DNA of 35,138 bases, from positions 54,003 to 89,140 of the forward strand of contig DIRE01000035.1 in the NCBI GenBank assembly GCA_002426575.1, read 5' to 3'. The notes beneath the pieces were generated by a model. That model was not told where the DNA came from. It did not search any database and saw only the letters and a program-made list of their open reading frames with translations. The translations under genes were made by a program, and so were the position numbers. Of the stretch, positions 25,770 to 32,763 are shown piece by piece. Position 1 is the stretch's first letter, and each line of letters starts with the position of its first letter. This DNA is from Clostridiaceae bacterium UBA5444 (GTDB taxonomy: Bacteria > Bacillota > Clostridia > Clostridiales > Oxobacteraceae).

Positions 25770-26135
25770 CTACCTCCTTCCCTCGTTTATTACATTTCTC
25801 ATTATTCCAATCCTGTTATTAAACTGACTTATTAATGAATAATACTCTATGGCATTAGCCGCCTGGTTCGTCATTTCCACATCTATATCTACATTGTTAT
25901 TATCCATTCTAAAGCTAGTGGTTTCATCCTTTTTTATCTCTGGTTCAAGCTTTGAAACCCTTGTATCGTGAGTGCCATATCTTTGTATTTCATCCTTTAA
26001 CTTTTCTTCAAATACTACATCAGATCTTTTGAAATTTTTTGTATTTAAATTCGCAATATTATTAGAGATAACCTTCTGTCTTAACACAGTAACATCTAGA
26101 GATTTTTTAATCGAATCATATGCAATGTCCCCCAC
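25770..26135 (-). CDS. flgB: Flagellar basal-body rod protein FlgB
   Basis: Proximal rod subunit of 121 residues. It has LKKSLDVTVLRQKVISNNIA-like start residues (about 8-28, ending NNIANLNT), FKRSDVVFEEKL, and the C-terminal NNVDIDVEMTNQAANAIEYY then SLISQFNNRI. It starts with GTG (26133-26135) with AGAGGCG upstream. It is the first gene of the long basal-body operon; the 248-base gap ahead of it holds a terminator for fliS and candidate promoters. Confidence 0.94.
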   Translation of the reverse strand: MGDIAYDSIKKSLDVTVLRQKVISNNIANLNTKNFKRSDVVFEEKLKDEIQRYGTHDTRVSKLEPEIKKDETTSFRMDNNNVDIDVEMTNQAANAIEYYSLISQFNNRIGIMRNVINEGRR

Positions 26136-26184
26136 AAAATCGCCTCTCTTCTTTTTACTTTTTTCTACATATTCTTAACAAAAT

Positions 26185-26225
26185 ATGATAAGTTATATTA
26201 ATATCCGCCACAATAACCTATTATA
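26185..26225 (-). promoter_or_regulatory. Candidate promoters for the flgB operon
   Basis: On the minus strand TTGTGG - 17 bases - TATCAT (plus-strand 26208-26213 and 26185-26190) lies about 50 bases before flgB. A perfect TATAAT lies slightly further upstream (26220-26225) with only a weak -35. The remainder of 26226-26340 is AT-rich with nothing further recognised. Confidence 0.35.
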
Positions 26226-26340
26226 TCATCTATTAGTTAAATATTCCATAGTAATTTTAATGTTTTAAATGTAGTTTTAATTGTATTAAAACTTTGCATT
26301 CTCTTATTTAGCAAATTCAGTAATTTATTATTTTTACAAT

Positions 26341-26370
26341 AAAAAAACAGTTAGTTAAATTAACTAACTG
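26341..26370 (-). terminator. Intrinsic terminator after fliS
   Basis: CAGTTAGTTA / TAACTAACTG (26348-26357 and 26361-26370) form a 10-bp perfect stem with a 3-base loop. On the minus strand it is followed by TTTTTTT. It ends the flaG-flaG-fliS unit and separates it from the flgB operon. Confidence 0.88.
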
Positions 26371-26383
26371 TAATTAATAGATG

Positions 26384-26749
26384 TTATATAATCTGCTTCC
26401 ATGCCTCTTTAAGCTGGTTTAACATATCTAGAACCTCATCTATTATCTCTTTGTCCTTCTTGATGTTTGCTTGAATAAGTCTATACTTCATGTAATCGTA
26501 TAATGAGTATAAATCTTTTGCTATATCTACATCCATATTTAATGTAATCATAAGTTCAGATATAATATCCTGAGCCTTTAATATATTCTCGTTAGCCTTT
26601 TGTATATCCCCCTCATCAATGGATATCTTTGCAAACCTTAGAAACTTAGCTGCACCATCATAAAGCATAAGCAGCAGCTTCCCTTGAGGTGCAGTCATTA
26701 TATCATTTTCCTGATAGACATCATAAGCATTAGATGATCTATTATACAT
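26384..26749 (-). CDS. fliS: Flagellin export chaperone FliS
   Basis: Cytoplasmic chaperone that binds the flagellin C-terminus before export. The 121-residue, all-helical protein has the NAYDVYQENDIMTAPQGKLL signature, LMLYDGAAKFL, and the four-helix bundle length. The ATG at 26749 has AGGGGTG six bases upstream; the GTG at 26758 is rejected. It is the last gene of the FlaG-FliS unit, ended by the hairpin at 26341. No fliD (filament cap) is in the window. Confidence 0.95.
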   Translation of the reverse strand: MYNRSSNAYDVYQENDIMTAPQGKLLLMLYDGAAKFLRFAKISIDEGDIQKANENILKAQDIISELMITLNMDVDIAKDLYSLYDYMKYRLIQANIKKDKEIIDEVLDMLNQLKEAWKQII

Positions 26750-26760
26750 ATATTTCACCC

Positions 26761-27117
26761 CTATTTCTTTGCATCAACTAAAATTCCTTGCATTGTATCA
26801 ATCTTATCGTATAATTCATCTACTGAATCCCCTAAAATGGTCTTAACCACGTTGCCATCTTTGTCTGAAACCACAACGACTCCTTCATTAAATTCAAATA
26901 TTAAATCCACATCCATGTTCTTAAGCAGTTCGTTTAGCTTTTTAAGCTTTTGTTTAAGCCTTTTTCTATTTGGATACTGCCTTTCCTTATTTGGGTTTTT
27001 GTCTTTTGAAGCCTTAATTCCTTCTGAATTATTAACTACATTTTCAGCCGTTTTCCTATATACTTCATTTACTATTATGGGATCAATCTTATTTAGATTG
27101 TTTAAATTTATAGGCAT
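26761..27117 (-). CDS. FlaG-family protein (divergent copy)
   Basis: A 118-residue protein. The first ~60 residues are polar and very basic (KDKNPNKERQYPNRKRLKQK), and the C-terminal 60 have the FlaG fold signature in a diverged form (DVDLIFEFNEGVVVVSDKDG then KTILGDSVDELYDKI). FlaG proteins influence filament length in several genera, but the mechanism is unclear. It lies directly downstream of a canonical flaG-type gene, suggesting a duplication. The start has only a weak GGTGAAAGG before the ATG. Confidence 0.75.
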   Translation of the reverse strand: MPINLNNLNKIDPIIVNEVYRKTAENVVNNSEGIKASKDKNPNKERQYPNRKRLKQKLKKLNELLKNMDVDLIFEFNEGVVVVSDKDGNVVKTILGDSVDELYDKIDTMQGILVDAKK

Positions 27118-27136
27118 GGCCTTTCACCATCCTCAT

Positions 27137-27490
27137 TTATCTTTTCTCGTCAACAATAATCCCTGCTATCTCCCATATCTTTGCAACTAAATCAAGCATC
27201 TTCTCTGGAGGTATCTCTTTTATCACATCCCCAGTTTCATCATCTACAATTTTAACCATTACATCCTTTGTAACATCATGGATTTTAAACTGCAGATGGG
27301 TATTATTTTTAAATAAAACATTGTTTGCCCTATCAACTGCATGTTTAAGTTCCTTTCCATCTACTTTCTTTGCTGCCTTAATACTATCATCAGTTCTACT
27401 TTGTTTAACATTGGCATCTATATTATTATCAGGTTTACTAGGCAAGGTATTATTAACAACTATCCTGTTTATATTTACGCTTGTATCCAC
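27137..27490 (-). CDS. flaG: FlaG-family flagellar protein
   Basis: A 117-residue protein with a variable N-terminus and the conserved FlaG C-terminal domain (LQFKIHDVTKDVMVKIVDDE then TGDVIKEIPPEKMLDLVAKI then WEIAGIIVDEKR). It is the first gene of the flaG-flaG-fliS unit and starts at GTG with GGAGG about ten bases upstream. A FliA-type promoter lies about 55 bases upstream, which agrees with late expression alongside filament genes. Confidence 0.9.
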   Translation of the reverse strand: MDTSVNINRIVVNNTLPSKPDNNIDANVKQSRTDDSIKAAKKVDGKELKHAVDRANNVLFKNNTHLQFKIHDVTKDVMVKIVDDETGDVIKEIPPEKMLDLVAKIWEIAGIIVDEKR

Positions 27491-27544
27491 AATATACGCG
27501 CCTCCATTTGTTTCTTTGTTTCTTATTTTTTGTTCCTATTACTT

Positions 27545-27572
27545 ATATCGGTATTACTTGTATGAGCCTTTA
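27545..27572 (-). promoter_or_regulatory. FliA/SigD-type flagellar promoter
   Basis: Minus strand TAAA (plus-strand 27569-27572), 16-base spacer, ACCGATAT (27545-27552). This is close to the sigma-D consensus TAAA-N15-GCCGATAT. It would start RNA near 27538, about 50 bases before the first flaG gene. The rest of the divergent gap (27573-27725) is AT-rich and probably holds the promoter of the DUF4230 gene, not located. Confidence 0.65.
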
Positions 27573-27725
27573 TAGCAAATTAACAATTATTCGGAAACTT
27601 ACTCCAAATTAAGACATTTTGAAGGCAATAAATATAATATTGCATTGTTCGACATTTTACTTTATTATTAATTCTAATATAAGCAATAATTATTCTACAA
27701 TTTTTAGTGATTGGAGTGGTTATCA

Positions 27726-28439
27726 GTGGCAAAAAAGAAGATATTCAAAAAAAGATATGTTGTATGGACACTCCTGTGTTTAACCATTGGTTTTTATCTT
27801 TCTTATAGAATTTTTATAGTCCCAAATAAGGAGGCTTCCCTGCAAAAGGTACCTGTAGCGGTACATCAGCTAAGCGATGTAAAAAATATATTTAAGAAGC
27901 TAAAGATTAAGGATGTATTAGTACATGACATACAGCAGTCTCAAGAGTTAATTACCACGGAGATCACACTCGAGGATACAATAACTTGGGATGAGAGCTG
28001 GGGAAATTTTGATATATTTAAAAAAATGCAGCGGATACACATTTCAGGCTCTGGTATTTATACAGTAGATCTTAAAAATATTAATGATGAAAGCATAACC
28101 GTTGATAATAAGCTTAAAACAATAAATATTAAAGTTCCAAGCCCTAAAGTTAAGACCGTCTCTATAGATGAGGAAAAAACAAAATATGAATCTGTGGAAA
28201 AAGGCCTCCTCCGCTTTGGAGATATAAAACTTCTTCCAGAGGAACACCAAATAGTAATGCAAGAAGCAAAAGAAAAGATGAAATCTACAATGTTAGATAA
28301 AAAAAACTACGAAAAATCCAAAGACAATAGTGAAAAGATACTAAAAGAGCTAATCAAGGGAATCACCCAAGGCTATATAAATGATGATTACAATGTAAAC
28401 GTATTATTCACAGAGCCTAAAGAGGCTGAGGGTATATAA
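27726..28439 (+). CDS. DUF4230-type membrane-anchored protein
   Basis: A 237-residue protein with a basic N-terminus and one membrane helix (VVWTLLCLTIGFYLSYRIFI near 12-31), then an extracellular-type domain. That domain contains LITTEITLEDTITWDESWG, IHISGSGIYTVDL and IKVPSPKVKTVSID, the beta-rich pattern of DUF4230, ending in a long charged helix (KEKMKSTMLDKKNYEKSKD). Family function is unknown. The GTG at 27726 is preferred because TGGAGTGG lies six bases upstream; the TTG at 27711 would remove that site. It is transcribed away from the flagellar operons and is followed by the heptad-repeat gene with its own promoter, so it is probably a separate unit. Confidence 0.8.
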   Translation: MAKKKIFKKRYVVWTLLCLTIGFYLSYRIFIVPNKEASLQKVPVAVHQLSDVKNIFKKLKIKDVLVHDIQQSQELITTEITLEDTITWDESWGNFDIFKKMQRIHISGSGIYTVDLKNINDESITVDNKLKTINIKVPSPKVKTVSIDEEKTKYESVEKGLLRFGDIKLLPEEHQIVMQEAKEKMKSTMLDKKNYEKSKDNSEKILKELIKGITQGYINDDYNVNVLFTEPKEAEGI

Positions 28440-28457
28440 ATTGGCAACTTATTCATG

Positions 28458-28486
28458 TTGATGATAAATATGTGCGATGCTATAAT
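28458..28486 (+). promoter_or_regulatory. Sigma-A promoter of the heptad-repeat gene
   Basis: TTGATG (28458-28463), 17-base spacer, TATAAT (28481-28486), placed about 30 bases before the gene. AGAGGTGG follows as the RBS before the ATG at 28522. Good match to the consensus in both boxes. Confidence 0.7.
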
Positions 28487-28521
28487 TTACTTATATGCAG
28501 AAGCAGAGGTGGTAATATTAT

Positions 28522-29160
28522 ATGGACAACGAGACTAGACAAATGTTTGAATTAGTATTAAAAAAGCTAGATGGCGTAGATGGAAGATTTGATGGCATAG
28601 ATAAAAGATTCGACGCCATAGATAATAGGCTCGATGGTATGGACAAAAGATTCGATGCCATGGATATTAGGCTCGATGGTATGGACAAAAGATTCGATGC
28701 CGTGGATATTAGGCTTGATAACATGGATAAAAGATTCGATGCCATGGATATTAGGCTTGATAGCATGGATAAAAGATTCGATGCCGTGGATATTAGGCTT
28801 GATAACATGGATAAAAGATTCGACGCCATGGATATTAGGCTCGATAGCATGGATAAAAGATCCGGTGACATGGACAATAGACTTATATGTATCGAACAAA
28901 AACAGGACTCTATGGATAAAAGACTTACATGTATCGAACAAAAACAGGATACTATGGATAAAAGGCTTATCGGTATTGGACAAAGACAAGACGAGATGTA
29001 TACCATGCAGAGGGGCTTAGAAGAAAGCATACAAGTTGCAAGAGCAGAGCAGGAAAAAATTATATATACAATGGCTGATACCCAAGGTAAGCTTAAAAAG
29101 CTAGCTGAAACCTCTGAAGACCATGAAGATGTAATTGAACAAATAAGAGCCATAAAATGA
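28522..29160 (+). CDS. Heptad-repeat coiled-coil protein
   Basis: A 212-residue protein with no recognised enzyme domain. After a short start (NETRQMFELVLKK), residues 16-155 are about twenty 7-residue repeats of the type (L/F)D-x-(M/V/I)-D-(K/I/N)-R, which alternate so that pairs form a 14-residue period. The end (156-212) is an ordinary helix with QDEMYTMQRGLEESIQVARA. The pattern fits a long parallel coiled coil or solenoid-like rod. Two 84-bp units (28693-28776 and 28777-28860) differ at only two bases, so the array expanded recently. The RBS is AGAGGTGG. It may be structural, for example a spacer in the cell envelope, but there is no signal peptide or membrane span. Function unknown. Confidence 0.75.
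   Translation: MDNETRQMFELVLKKLDGVDGRFDGIDKRFDAIDNRLDGMDKRFDAMDIRLDGMDKRFDAVDIRLDNMDKRFDAMDIRLDSMDKRFDAVDIRLDNMDKRFDAMDIRLDSMDKRSGDMDNRLICIEQKQDSMDKRLTCIEQKQDTMDKRLIGIGQRQDEMYTMQRGLEESIQVARAEQEKIIYTMADTQGKLKKLAETSEDHEDVIEQIRAIK
28693..28860 (+). repeat. Tandem duplication of an 84-bp unit in the heptad-repeat gene
   Basis: Two adjacent 84-base copies encode the same 28 residues (F-D-A-V-D-I-R-L-D-N-M-D-K-R then F-D-A-M-D-I-R-L-D-S-M-D-K-R). They differ only by one T/C in a GAT/GAC codon and one T/C in a CTT/CTC codon, both silent. They sit within a wider 42-bp-period array, so copy number can change by slippage without breaking the frame. Confidence 0.9.
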
Positions 29161-29186
29161 AAGTGCCAAAGGCACTTTTTATTTTT
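29160..29186. terminator. Intrinsic terminator after the heptad-repeat gene
   Basis: AAAGTGCC (29160-29167) and GGCACTTT (29171-29178) form an 8-bp stem with loop AAA, followed by TTATTTTT on the plus strand. The stem begins at the stop codon. Confidence 0.88.
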
Positions 29187-29248
29187 ATGGCTCTTAGCCA
29201 ATTATTATCTAAAGAATGAGTTTACACAAAATTATTTACAGGCTCTGT

Positions 29249-30217
29249 TCAAACAAAAACCGGTATATCCACTCCTGATAAAATCTTGACATTAAATTCA
29301 TCTGCCATTTCAACAAACTCAATGGTTTTAATGCTTCTGGTTGTAATAAAATATTTTACTCTTTTAAAAATGCTTCTCTCATCTTCAATTATATCATTAA
29401 AGACTAAGATATCTGGCAAATGTTCTTTACCACACACCAACTCCGATATTAGATTAACCTGTACTTCAAAATCATTTGATTGAGGTATCCTCAAAACCAA
29501 AGTTACGTCATCTTTATCAGTAAACTTATTTATATATTCAATAATAATTTTTTCCCATACAGGATATGTATCTGAAAAGTCTGGATAAAATAAAATACTA
29601 TTAGTTTTAACATTCATAGTTATCTCATTGGGGCTGACTGGTTTTACATAAAAGTTATTGGTAAATTCTTTTCCACCTTCATGAAACCATTCCCTATTTT
29701 CATGAATACGATTACTATCCCAATTCCACCATTTTATGCGCTGCAGCTTTTCTATTTGCTCTTCACTAAATCTATATTTGATAATTCTAATAGGATTACC
29801 AACAGCTACAGCATAAGGCGGTATATCTTTAGACACTACTGCACCTGCACCAATAACTGCACCATTTCCTATCTTTATTCCAGATAGCAAAATCACATTG
29901 TTTCCAATCCAAACATCATTGCCTATAAGTATTTGACCTTTTTGTTTTATTTTCTTATTCTTAAAATCAAATATAGCTGCTGAAGATGTCGTTATAGACA
30001 TATAATCATGATTCCTGTTTACTAACGCCAACACATTGTAAGCTATTGAAGAATAATTTCCTATTTGTATATTAATCACTTCATTTTCAACACTACTTTG
30101 TAAATCCATAGAATTTATATAACTATTAATTCCTATAGATCCAATATTAAAGTCTTGCTTAGTACCATTTGTAACAATTAATGGTGATTTAGCAGACGTC
30201 AAATCTATGTGCAACAT
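29249..30217 (-). CDS. Hexapeptide O-acetyltransferase with extra C-terminal domain
   Basis: A 322-residue protein. Residues ~1-155 are a left-handed beta-helix acetyltransferase of the CatB/Vat type: NYSSIAYNVLALVNRNHDY with the likely active-site His near 70, then repeated IGNDVWIGNNVILLSGIKIG and NGAVIGAGAVVSKDIPPYAV ending in GNPIRII. Such enzymes use acetyl-CoA to acetylate sugars. Residues ~195-322 form a further domain not typical of the family, with ILFYPDFSDTYPVWEKIIIE and FITTRSIKTIEFVEMADEFN ending ILSGVDIP; it resembles the end of some clostridial glycosyltransferases but is not assigned. AGGTGAGG precedes the ATG. It is the last gene of the putative flagellin-modification cluster, so acetylation of a filament glycan is a reasonable inference. 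Confidence 0.82.
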   Translation of the reverse strand: MLHIDLTSAKSPLIVTNGTKQDFNIGSIGINSYINSMDLQSSVENEVINIQIGNYSSIAYNVLALVNRNHDYMSITTSSAAIFDFKNKKIKQKGQILIGNDVWIGNNVILLSGIKIGNGAVIGAGAVVSKDIPPYAVAVGNPIRIIKYRFSEEQIEKLQRIKWWNWDSNRIHENREWFHEGGKEFTNNFYVKPVSPNEITMNVKTNSILFYPDFSDTYPVWEKIIIEYINKFTDKDDVTLVLRIPQSNDFEVQVNLISELVCGKEHLPDILVFNDIIEDERSIFKRVKYFITTRSIKTIEFVEMADEFNVKILSGVDIPVFV

Positions 30218-30245
30218 AATACCTCACCTACCCCAAAAACATATA

Positions 30246-30344
30246 TTATTCTTTCATTGCAGTAATAACTAGATCACTATCAGACCTAAATAACTGCACA
30301 CTTTCTTTAACCTTAACATCATTCTTCCAGAGGACTTTATTTCG
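30246..30344 (-). pseudogene. Decayed C-terminal remnant of a glycan-cluster gene
   Basis: In the 175-base gap between two cluster genes, one minus-strand frame encodes RNKVLWKNDVKVKESVQLFR then SDSDLVITAMKE and a stop. In the same frame upstream of it lies a TGA (30345-30347), preceded by more coding-like sequence (TLWDDI). It has no start codon or RBS. It parallels the methyltransferase tail of the neighbouring gene (KVEEGFNEKAVNMIAVCS), so it may be a leftover of a duplicated or deleted methyltransferase gene. Low certainty because it is short. Confidence 0.4.
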
Positions 30345-30392
30345 TCAAATATCATCCCACAGAGTCTTTAATGTCAAGAGGTTGGCACTCAT

Positions 30393-32744
30393 CTATACAA
30401 GTTCTTTACTATTTGAGCAAACAGCTATCATATTTACAGCCTTTTCGTTAAAGCCTTCTTCAACTTTAAAATTTACTACTGAGTAATAAGCAATATTTTC
30501 AAAACACCTTTTTAATATTGAGTCCAACTCATAAAAATTATATTCTTTTATATGGAATGGATTATTTATATTTTTTCTCATTTCTCTGTTAGGTGTTGAG
30601 ATTATAAATTTTCCACCTTCTTTTATTACCCTTTTTGCCTCATCTAAGTATTTTCCAATGGATTCCGGAGATAAATGTTCGAATACTTCATATGAAACGC
30701 AAACATCAAATTCATTATCTTTATAAGGGAGATGAGTTACATCTCCAATCATCCAATTAATATTATTTAGACCATATGTGTCTTTACCAAATTTAATATT
30801 ATCCTCGGCAATATCTAAAGCCTCTACATGAGAACAAATTTTAGAAAGATATGATGCACCATATCCAAATCCACAAGGCGATTCTAGTACCCTATCATTA
30901 CTCCTGATAAACTTTGCTGCAAAAGTATATCTCTCCGCTATCCTAAGATAACCTAGCATTGGCATAAACTGTGATGCCGGGACAGCTCTTTCCCAATTAT
31001 ATGCTAATGAATTTTTACTTATATCTTGAAGTATATCTTTATCAAAAACAAAACCCGCAATATTATTTTTAAATTCTACATTGAGCTCAACTACTCTTTT
31101 TACAAAATCAATAATATAGTTTATTTTCCTACTCCTTTTCATTTGTTCTGAGAGAATAATTTCTTTATTCTTAGGGTTGTACCAAATATTATTAAGTACA
31201 AGATTCTTTCCTTCTTTATTTCTTAAAATAAACTCTATCATTTCATATGTTTTGCTTACTCTTTCTCTTTTACCAATTATTATATCTGCTGACTCAAAGT
31301 CATAATTATCAAAATCACTATCTCTATAACCTATAAACTCATTGAACTTATTACAAATATAATCTAACGTGACTTTTCTATTTTCCATTTTAATATTTAG
31401 TTTTTCACTATTCTTTGTCTCACTAATTAGTATTTCTTTTATTTTAAGCATCTGTTTTTTTAATGAGTAATTGTCTTCAATAAACTTCCTATATTCCTGC
31501 GAATTATATTCACTAGATAAAATCATATTTACTGCTTCATCAATTGTATTAAATAGATATTTTTTGTCCCAAATTTCATTTGCAAATAAGAAGTTATGAA
31601 TTACTGGTTTAATACCTCTTGACATTGACTCTGCAATTCCATACCCAAAGCTTTCGTGCATACTTGATGAAATAATATAATTTTTATCTTCTAACCAATC
31701 ATTTATATTGTTCTGCCATCCTTCAAAAATAATATTATTTTTAAGTCCCATCTGTTCAACTTGGTAGTTCCAATATAGCTCAACTAACGGGTCTTGGAAC
31801 TGTCCTGCTATGTATAACTTATATCTTTTATCTATCGTAACAAGTTTGTTTATTATCTGTAGTAGTAAAGCAGGGTTTTTTCTCTGATGTATATAACCTA
31901 CATAGGCAATGTTAAAACCTTTTTCTCTCTCTTTTAATTTATACTTATCTAAATTAACACCATTTTCAATCGTTACTATATCAACCATTTTTTCAATCCC
32001 GGGCATTTGAGAATTTAAAATCCTTTTTAAATGATTTGTTACTATAATTAACTTATCTATATTTTTCCACATTACATTTTTAGGATATTCAGTTAATGCC
32101 TCATATCTATGCAGTCTGCATACAATCTTTTTCTTCTCTGCAAGCTCTAATTTACTTCCATATATGACAAGTTCATCACACCATTCAAACCAGCATATAT
32201 CTGCCCATCTCATTCCTTCATCAATTTGGGTATATTCTGTTACTATAATCTTTCTCGTCTCATACTCTGTTGAAAGGCATTCTATTATATCTCCGAGAAA
32301 GTTATCCATGCCATACTTTACAAAGAAGGCTACCCTTGGCCTACTTTCCTTTACTAAATCTCCATATTTAAGCTTTATATTTTCTATGATACTAGCTATA
32401 TTGTCTTTTAAATCTTCATCTATACATACTTCCATGGAATCATTATAGTACCTTATAGCTTCATTACAATTACCTAGCTGCTCATACACATAACCTAGGT
32501 TATATAATATATCAAAGTTATTGTTATCAATGCCTAATCCTTTTAATAAAATACATCTAGCATCATCTATTTTTCCTTCCATAATAGCTATAACAGCCTT
32601 CATGGAATAAACATCTACATCATCATTTACTACATTTTCATACCCTTTTATAGCATCCTTTGCTTCATCAAGCCTGTTTTCGTTTATCAAACTCTCTATC
32701 ATATTCTTTATTTTCTGCATTCTCTCATTTATGCTGTCTTCCAT
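30393..32744 (-). CDS. TPR - GT4 glycosyltransferase - SAM methyltransferase fusion
   Basis: A 783-residue multidomain protein. Residues ~5-120 are TPR-like helical pairs (IDNNNFDILYNLGYVYEQLG). Residues ~145-440 are a GT-B glycosyltransferase of family 4: VAFFVKYGMDNFLGDIIEC, IAYVGYIHQRKNPALLLQII, and the donor-binding SSSMHESFGYGIAESMSRG with the E-x7-E pattern. The linker ~450-590 is unassigned. Residues ~595-783 are a class I methyltransferase: VLESPCGFGYGASYLSKIC motif I, IGDVTHLPYKDNEFDVCVSY, and IKEGGKFIISTPN. It probably adds and methylates a sugar on a surface protein or glycan. The ATG at 32744 has GGAGGGG six bases upstream; the TTG at 32759 is rejected. It lies 20 bases after the GT2-TPR gene. 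Glycosylation of flagellin is inferred from position. Confidence 0.88.
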   Translation of the reverse strand: MEDSINERMQKIKNMIESLINENRLDEAKDAIKGYENVVNDDVDVYSMKAVIAIMEGKIDDARCILLKGLGIDNNNFDILYNLGYVYEQLGNCNEAIRYYNDSMEVCIDEDLKDNIASIIENIKLKYGDLVKESRPRVAFFVKYGMDNFLGDIIECLSTEYETRKIIVTEYTQIDEGMRWADICWFEWCDELVIYGSKLELAEKKKIVCRLHRYEALTEYPKNVMWKNIDKLIIVTNHLKRILNSQMPGIEKMVDIVTIENGVNLDKYKLKEREKGFNIAYVGYIHQRKNPALLLQIINKLVTIDKRYKLYIAGQFQDPLVELYWNYQVEQMGLKNNIIFEGWQNNINDWLEDKNYIISSSMHESFGYGIAESMSRGIKPVIHNFLFANEIWDKKYLFNTIDEAVNMILSSEYNSQEYRKFIEDNYSLKKQMLKIKEILISETKNSEKLNIKMENRKVTLDYICNKFNEFIGYRDSDFDNYDFESADIIIGKRERVSKTYEMIEFILRNKEGKNLVLNNIWYNPKNKEIILSEQMKRSRKINYIIDFVKRVVELNVEFKNNIAGFVFDKDILQDISKNSLAYNWERAVPASQFMPMLGYLRIAERYTFAAKFIRSNDRVLESPCGFGYGASYLSKICSHVEALDIAEDNIKFGKDTYGLNNINWMIGDVTHLPYKDNEFDVCVSYEVFEHLSPESIGKYLDEAKRVIKEGGKFIISTPNREMRKNINNPFHIKEYNFYELDSILKRCFENIAYYSVVNFKVEEGFNEKAVNMIAVCSNSKELV

Positions 32745-32763
32745 GTACTGCCCCTCCAATAAC

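Noticed and set aside
28600..28950. Possible CRISPR array
   Set aside because: Repeats are contiguous 42/84-bp coding units with no unique spacers and keep a protein frame.
28518..29201. Long minus-strand frame opposite the heptad-repeat gene
   Set aside because: It is a low-complexity shadow created by the repeat period, without RBS or promoter support.
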